Assembly: GCA_950022655.1 (NCBI GenBank)
Contig: OX465583.1
Span: forward strand, 66,820,652 to 66,884,651
DNA: 64,000 bases
Origin: Alentia gelatinosa
Taxonomy: Eukaryota > Annelida > Polychaeta > Phyllodocida > Polynoidae
Direction: 5' to 3'
The notes under the pieces are model-generated. The model was not told the origin of the DNA and did not search any database. It saw only the letters and a program-made list of their open reading frames with translations. Positions 58,561-64,000 of the stretch are shown here, piece by piece. Both the position numbers and the translations under genes were made by a program. The stretch's first letter is position 1, and every line of letters starts with the position of its first letter.

Positions 58561-59189
58561 AGGGCCGTCTCTTGAAAATATACCTCTATTTCCTCATGGA
58601 AGGACTGTCTGCGGAATAAACATTATAGAAAATCAAAAAGAATCTCTGAGGCCACCTCGGACAAAATGAGAGGTACGTAAGATAACTTGGGGGGATGGCA
58701 TGGACAACAAGATGAAGGCATTCAAACCATGGCCGCCGGGAACATGGTATGAACCAATTGATTAATGTAGTAAAGCTTTCACAGCGCAATACATTTTGAG
58801 CAAACGTGACTTCCGTGGTTGCCAGGAACATAGTGTAAGTGTAAGTAATTGCAGTTCTGGTAGCTCTTTCTAAAGGTCTATTATTAGTCGCGTGTTTTGA
58901 CAAGCCTTGCTCTGACTTCATCAAACGTTTTTAAGCTTTAATTCCCCCTCGTTCCCTAAGTCGCAGTCTCCTTAGAGGCCGATGTTCCGGATGTTTCTTC
59001 TGTCTACTACCTGCAGGGATCTAGCTAGACTTGCTCAAGTCTTTGATTATGAAGATTCATTGAATTATTAATCACAATCAGAATAAAGTTCATTATAGTA
59101 TGTATCCTTCTCTGACTGGCCCATGAATCAAAGACTTGTCCAGTAGGAACAGAACCTCTTGTATATGTCCCCCTAGTCGCTCCCTGTAA
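58561..59189. other. Intron sequence
   Basis: No feature recognised. Confidence 0.4.
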
Positions 59190-59462
59190 GACCTGGCGTC
59201 CACCTACTACGATAGAAATTTAGACCTGCTGATATGGCACTGATACAAAAAGCAAATAGCGGAGACATATCGGGAAAGGTGCAAAATCGTAGACATATGT
59301 CTAGACATGCCAATCCACCATGCACTGTATGGGGTTTTTATTGGTGTCTAATCGCAGAAACATGGTCAACTGGCCCGATATTAGGTGACCTTCCGACGCA
59401 ATTTTGATCGGGAGGTGCATCGTAGACCATATCGGTGCCATATCGTAGGTGGACGCCAGGCC
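59190..59462. mobile_element. PIF/Harbinger-like MITE (GGCCTGGCGTCCACC), TAA duplication
   Basis: Left GACCTGGCGTCCACCTACTA, right TAGGTGGACGCCAGGCC; TAA at 59187-59189 and 59463-59465. The core GGCGTCCACC is shared with the otherwise different element at 54155. Contains ATATGTCTAGACATG. Relatives at 33058, 41846, 42528 and 45534. Confidence 0.85.
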
Positions 59463-59904
59463 TAAACCTAGCATTAAGACTCGTCCATTGAAAATAACTA
59501 TAACAAGAATAAAAAGAACCCATTCCTTAATCAAAATTTCGTTAAGGGACGGTTTCTCTGGTATTGATCAAATTTATGTGTGACCAAAATGCCATTAATA
59601 CTGCGGCCCGCAATATGAGCTGATCTTATGAGGAGCTCTGAAATCCTGGAAAATCTAAAACAAAATGAGCGCCATTACCAACTGAGACATTGGGTTTCAT
59701 TGTGCAGTGGGTGTGGTCCATTAGTTGATGGATTTGCAATGCAGCTGGCCTTTAAGAGATCGGATTCCCCTCAAAACTAGCCTTCTGGATTGCCTATTTA
59801 CCACCTGAACAGGAGGCTGTTGCATCAGAAAGTCTTCCAGGCAGAAATAAGCAAGTCCGAATCCCCACTCTCCGTCAAAATGGAAGACAAGTATTTCTTA
59901 AGTG
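59463..59904. other. Intron sequence
   Basis: No feature recognised. Confidence 0.4.
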
Positions 59905-60105
59905 CTGATTCAACTGACACACAAGATATAGCGAGACTGGTCACGATTTGGTTGTATTGCTAAATTGGGCTAGGTTTGAATAATCGTGTGCCTAATTGTT
60001 GCGATGTGTCTTGAGGTGTTGCGGTGGTGGAGCACCAAAACATACACAGAACATCGCGTGGCTATGTTTTGCGACAACGGAGATACGACATATCGCGACA
60101 CTATA
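59905..60105. mobile_element. TTCCACCAACACA-type MITE, truncated copy 2
   Basis: Matches most of 55067-55318 (ACACACAAGATATAGC to ACATATCGCGACACT) but lacks both clean termini. Confidence 0.7.
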
Positions 60106-60337
60106 TTTATTATATACCCCTATATGTTCTATTTCTATCATATACCCCAAAATAATCAAATCTTACCATATATTGGCATAGAAGAATGTCAGCGTGTAAG
60201 CCCACACACTGCTGATGTTTCAGCGTGTTCAGTATAACAGTGTGCTGCGCAGGGTTCATTTATACAATTTATACTGCATAGGGAGCGGCAATACGTATTT
60301 ATCAAATATACTGCATGGGTATATAATAATTATATAG
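60106..60337. other. Intron sequence
   Basis: CTGCATGGGTATATAATAAT at 60310-60329 resembles the GGCATGGGTATATA end of the next element, so an end of another copy may lie here. Confidence 0.4.
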
Positions 60338-60666
60338 AACATCCTGACCATGCTGTACAGCCACAAAATGAGATGACAATTAACGGTTCATACGGAACGA
60401 GGCGTTTACGCCGAGTTCCGTTCGAACTGTAAATTATCATCGAGTTTTGTGGCATGTACAAGCATAGTTGGACGTTATATATTTACTATATATCCGAAAT
60501 TAGGAAAAATCAATAATTAATTTTGGCCTAACGACTAATATTTTTGTCAACATGTCTTGGAAGGTGTACTGTATTTTCCCGTACAGAACACTGTTCCGTA
60601 CAGTATTTTTTTATGTTATGTGGCGAAACGGTCCATACTTGCAGTAAATACGGCATGGGTATATAG
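60338..60666 (+). mobile_element. Hairpin-capped element, TATACCCATGCC type, copy 3
   Basis: Hairpin 60338-60478 (CCTGACCATGCTGTACAG / GTACAAGCATAGTTGG; centre GAGGCGTTTACGCCGAG), body with an inner dyad CCCGTACAGAAC / GTTCCGTACAG, end GTAAATACGGCATGGGTATA. Confidence 0.82.
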
Positions 60667-60674
60667 TAAACTGG

Positions 60675-60968
60675 GATACCCACTGAGGCGAAGCCGAGTG
60701 CAGTGATACGCGACATTGCCGGAGTGCGATAAACAACACAACTAACACAAGTTTGGTTTAGAATTTATCCTATCCTGTCTAAATTACTTCAGCAAATTAA
60801 GAAATAACATAAAACTCACTGATAATCAGTGATAATCATTGGTCGCTTTTCAAATGACATCATTTGACAACTGTATCCCACTAGAGCGATAAATTTTATT
60901 TTCCTGCACCGTATACCAAATACTGTCCGCTAATGAAAGCTGGTGTTTGTTATTAGGGGTAGGATATA
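60675..60968 (+). mobile_element. Hairpin-capped element, TATCCTA type, truncated hairpin
   Basis: Keeps one hairpin arm (GAGGCGAAGCCGAGTGCAGTGATACGCG..., ...CACAAGTTTGGTTTAGAA) and the body from TATCCTATCC to TATTAGGGGTAGGATA. Same family as 31784-32185, opposite orientation. Confidence 0.7.
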
Positions 60969-61510
60969 CACAATAATGACTGGTTTTGTGTACGAGTGGC
61001 CGTAATCTCTGAGTAGTTGACGCGTAGTAATATCCGAGCGATTAGCGAGGATATTACGTCGTCAACTACGAGAAGATTACGATCACTCGTAAACAAAACC
61101 AGTCGTTATTGTATTTATTACCCACCTACAAGATTAGTAGCAAATCTATTGCAATAAAGTTGTTTCTGTAAGACATTTTGTTCCAGACACCACAGCACTG
61201 TCATGAATGGCAGTAATTCGATGTAGACTTAGACCAATAATATAGTTCGTCATTTCACCATGATTTTAGCATACAAAGCATGTTATGACTGTGATTTCTG
61301 ATTGTAAATGAAATAATTATGACTGATTATGAATAATTAATATTGAATGAACATTCAAGAAACTTATTTTAAAATACATGATAATTTGACCTCATTGTGG
61401 ACAGGACTATTTTTCCGCAATCTCCTGCAGGAGATTCTGACATGCCAGAATCTCCGGGTAATTAATTCCAGGTACTCCATACATTTCCTATGGAGTCTCC
61501 GTATTTGGTG
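60969..61510 (+). mobile_element. Hairpin-capped element, TATTACCCACC type, copy 2
   Basis: Hairpin 60972-61105 pairs TGACTGGTTTTGTGTACGAG with CTCGTAAACAAAACCAGTC; inner arms GTAGTAATATCC / GGATATTACG around GAGCGATTAGCGAG. Body from TATTTATTACCCACC to GTATTTGGTGGGTA, with TTTCCTATGGAGTCTCCG. About 120 extra bases near 61276-61398 are absent from the copy at 19945. Confidence 0.82.
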
Positions 61511-61971
61511 GGTACTAGCGACTTCGTCGCGTCGTATCCCCCCTCCCTTAGTCTGTTCAAGGTACGTTCCCTGCTAGTGCTGTCCCCCTAAAGATAGGGG
61601 GACAGCACCAAGTGGTGCCCCCTACTATTAATACCTGGAACTATCATTTAGTTCCCGACCATCATTTCATGTGACACCGATTTTACCGACTACCAGCGCA
61701 ATTTCAGAGCAAAGAGATCGGAAAACTAGTTCTAAATTATGTTTTCAGTACAGCTAGAAACAAATCTTAAAGATAGAAGTACATCTGTGTACCGATCTGG
61801 AAAAAAGAAGGGCAGGTTTCAGTTTGACACTGCACGAGATTCTCACTCTCGTGGCTCCTCAGTCTCCAGCCCTAGGTCTAGTTCACTATGTCTCTATGTA
61901 CGGGAGCAACTTCAAGCGGATTCGACGAAATTCTACCGTTTTAGATATAGTAGGTAAATAAAAAGCGGGAT
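61511..61971. other. Intron sequence
   Basis: Includes a short dyad CCCCCTAAAGATAGGGGGACAGC near 61588. No exon seen. Confidence 0.4.
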
Positions 61972-61977
61972 ACTCAC

Positions 61978-62041
61978 TGATCTATCCACCACCAGGCACA
62001 GATTACGAAGTAGGGCGTCCAGCAGGTAAGGAAAACCAAGA
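61978..62041 (-). CDS. Neuropeptide receptor exon: TM6 (CWxPY)
   Basis: A 64-bp exon between acceptor TTTCTTTCAG and donor TCA|GTGAGT. It encodes LVFLTCWTPYFVICAWWWID. The CWxPY motif of TM6 is intact, followed by a W-x-W-x-D pattern that matches the LWYWxD at the top of TM6 in AKH, corazonin and GnRH receptors. Frame continues from 63827 (G+TC gives Val) and into 53963 (CA+G gives Gln). Confidence 0.95.
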
Positions 62042-62904
62042 CTGAAAGAAAAGACACACAACCCCATTAGAATGCATCTCCAGTAATGGATGTGAAAAAC
62101 GTTTTCCTCAATGTTTTCCCCATTTCACAAGATAATTGAGACACTTTTTTCCAATTGACAGAGCTCATGAAGAAATCACCATTTGATACCAGCCACTTTA
62201 ACCAATGAGGCAGCTGTCTTCATGGTCACGCAACACTATCCGAGCAATATCGAAATGATTTGAAATTATAAATTATTGTTTCAGGAAAATGAACTGCTAA
62301 AACGGGCAGGTTTTGGCGTTAATGCCTTGTGGAGTAGCTCGTCATTGGTTTCATTCATTGGTATTAATTATCAATTATTAAGTATATAACTCCACATTTG
62401 TAAGCCTTTTGCACCTGCTGAACATTTATCTTTTAAGGTTAGTACAACTCTCCCCTTCCCTGAATTTATGATTGTGTGGTTACTTCATATCTACCAAGGA
62501 TGACCTTCCGCACTTAACTCCGACCCAACGATTTGAGATATATACTTAGTTGACACATTTCAAGCTAGTCACAGCAGCGGGGTTGGTACCTTTTCTCGAT
62601 TAATTGAGAGGTACAATTTGAAAGAGTAAAAAAACTGATCAAGATGCTGCACATCAATTCTCATTAATGGGAAGCAGAGATTGCGTATTCTCAAATGCAC
62701 TCTCGAATTTTAAAACTGAAACTTTGATTTGATAGGAGTAAAAAACCCCAGTTTTATACGAACAAAACAAAGTTTGCACTTAGTTACTCGATTCAACGGG
62801 TAAGATTTTCTGATGATGATTCTGGAAAGAGTAGAATTTTCATTTGGTGAGACACCGGCGGTACATGAGATCTGGAGTCTGGCGATGAGGTGCTGCAGTG
62901 TCAG

Positions 62905-63530
62905 CTCGGTAACTGGACCGATGGCACCACGGACCGATGGTACCTGGACTGATGGCACCACGGACCGATGGTACCTGGACTGATGGCACCTGGACTGATG
63001 GCACCTCTTTTCAGTTTTACCCGGACTGATGGTACCCGTGCCTGGACTGATGGCACCACTTGCCTAGACCGATGGCACCACCCTTTTTTACCCGGACTTG
63101 TGGGCGACTCTTGATTTATGTGTATAAATGGAAAATATCTACCCATATGTATATATATATATATATACCAATAACTCATTTAGATTTAAAGTTAAAGTGC
63201 AGGTATGGCCGGCCGGGACCACGTGTAGACGGCCGGGACCGCGGGTGGCCGGCCGGGACCCCGGCTGCGAGCGCCGAGGGGGCCGGAGCCGTTTTTTTGT
63301 TGATTTTTTTAAAATCATCAGATAAATTCTCTTATATTCGAATATAATATACCCCGTAGTTGAAAGGTGGGGTAGTCAGTATAACTTGGCAATTACCATC
63401 AGTCTCAGTGAGTGGTGCCATCAGTCTAGGTAGTGGTGCCATCGGTCTAGGAAAAATGTTGCCATCGGTCCGAGGAGGTGCCATCAGTCCAGGTGCAATC
63501 GGTCCGTGGTGCCATCGGTCTAGTAATCCG
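62905..63530. mobile_element. TIR element with multimeric CTGATGGCACC subterminal repeats, copy 2
   Basis: Left block 62910-63100: about nine copies of GGACTGATGGCACC / GGACCGATGGTACC. Right block 63395-63530: the same motif in reverse (GGTGCCATCGGTCTAG). The centre has GC-rich GGCCGGCCGGGACC repeats (63208-63290). Same family as 50885-52032 but shorter. Confidence 0.75.
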
Positions 63531-63539
63531 TAATCTGTA

Positions 63540-63750
63540 CAAGGTTCTCACTGCACTTCATGGGAGAAGAATTCGTAACGAACTAGGCTTAGAGCTTTGA
63601 GAATCCACTGGCACACAGTATTCCTGCTAGGTGGCATGATTGAGATTATAGGAATCTTTAGCACGGGCGGAAGGCCAGTAGATTCTCAAGGCTCTAAGCC
63701 TAGTTCATTAAGAATTCTTCTCCATAGAGCGTAGTGAGAGTACAGAATGT
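63540..63750. mobile_element. GGTGCACC-type element, partial copy
   Basis: TACAAGGTTCTCACTGC to GAGCGTAGTGAGAGTACAGAAT, with GGCTTAGAGC / GCTCTAAGCC and GAATCCACTGG inverted pairs as in 50277-50559. Both outer termini are missing. Confidence 0.7.
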
Positions 63751-63826
63751 CGCTGTGTTTTAGGCCTTATATGTAGGCGGGAGACTCGTCTGGGAGCTGA
63801 TGCGAGTCCCCGCCGTCTCCACTTAC

Positions 63827-63937
63827 CTATCACTATCGTCATCTTGAGCGTCCTCACTCGGGCCTTCTCTATCCTCCCGATGGCGGAACGTCGAAATGTC
63901 CGTCCGCGATATAGAGAGCGGTCCTTTACAAACTGAC
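63827..63937 (-). CDS. Neuropeptide receptor exon: intracellular loop 3 / start of TM6
   Basis: The donor ATAG|GTAAGT is at 63826 and the acceptor is either TTGCAG before GTCAG (exon end 63937) or the next AG (63932). It encodes QFVKDRSLYRGRTFRRSAIG then RIEKARVRTLKMTIVI. The basic loop 3 ending RTLKMTIVIV just before CWTPY is the G-protein-contacting region and is strongly typical of AKH/corazonin/GnRH-type receptors. Earlier exons lie outside the window. Confidence 0.88.
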
Positions 63938-64000
63938 CTGCAAGATACGAGCACAGTCCCCAGATCAAATTACACTTCCAATATTCAGAGTATAGGGACG

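Larger units (their letters stand above)
53964..61977 (-). other. Receptor gene intron (8.0 kb)
   Basis: Minus-strand GTGAGT at 61977-61972 and AG at 53965-53964. Filled with MITEs, the 77-bp array, SINE and hairpin elements listed separately. Confidence 0.85.
62042..63826 (-). other. Receptor gene intron (1.8 kb)
   Basis: Minus-strand GTAAGT at 63826-63821 and AG at 62043-62042. First 850 bases from the low-coordinate side hold no repeat I recognise; then a TIR element and a MITE fragment. Confidence 0.85.

Noticed and set aside
53875..63937. Vasopressin/oxytocin-type receptor
   Set aside because: TM6-TM7 wording (CWxPYFV..WWWID, KIQRALF, NSCVNPFVYG) fits AKH/corazonin/GnRH receptors better; cannot be settled without TM1-TM5.

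Overview
The window is animal genomic DNA: AT-rich, intron-containing, and packed with short nonautonomous transposons. A GnRH/AKH/corazonin-type receptor, a BED-like zinc finger, a tRNA-derived SINE with a CAAA tail, a Penelope-like element with a GIY-YIG domain and LINE fragments together suggest a marine invertebrate, most likely a lophotrochozoan such as a mollusc. The species cannot be fixed from sequence alone. There is no bacterial or viral gene organisation.

Three pieces of real protein-coding sequence are supported. (1) 1907-2518 (+) is a zinc-finger exon in which the second half of the finger has been duplicated in tandem. (2) 8835-10535 and 13470-14105 (+) are two exons of a 776-residue nuclear-looking protein. 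It has a short ordered N-terminal domain, a long Ser/Pro/Thr-rich middle with two SUMO-interaction-like motifs and a basic NLS, and an ordered C-terminal domain. I do not recognise the family. The exon of (1) ends in phase 0 and the exon at 8835 opens in the same phase, so (1) and (2) could be one transcription unit. (3) On the minus strand, four small exons between 63937 and 49334 encode the 3' part (cytoplasmic loop 3 to stop) of a rhodopsin-class neuropeptide receptor. Three of these exons are far too short to stand out as open reading frames and were found from the CWxPY and NPxxY motifs and their splice sites.

The rest is mostly repeats. Simple and tandem DNA includes a 2.7-kb minisatellite of 24-bp units (23430-26125), a 60-bp array (29547-30428), a 77-bp array (55745-56650), a 13-bp array in the 3' UTR of gene (2), a (TA)n tract and seven or more poly-G/C tracts. 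Terminal-inverted-repeat elements fall into PIF/Harbinger-like (TAA duplications), piggyBac-like (TTAA), hAT-like and unassigned groups, with several clear nested insertions. Retroelement remains are a LINE 3' end (36316-37200, minus), a LINE tail (57528-57635), a Penelope-like fragment (38393-39115) and SINE copies.

The most unusual pattern is a set of about eighteen sequence-diverse elements that share one architecture: a 100-150-bp hairpin next to a body bracketed by an inverted pair such as TATCCTACCCC / GGGGTAGGATA, often with the internal motif TTAAGCCTATGGA. One such element is inserted inside another, which shows that the hairpin moves as part of the unit.
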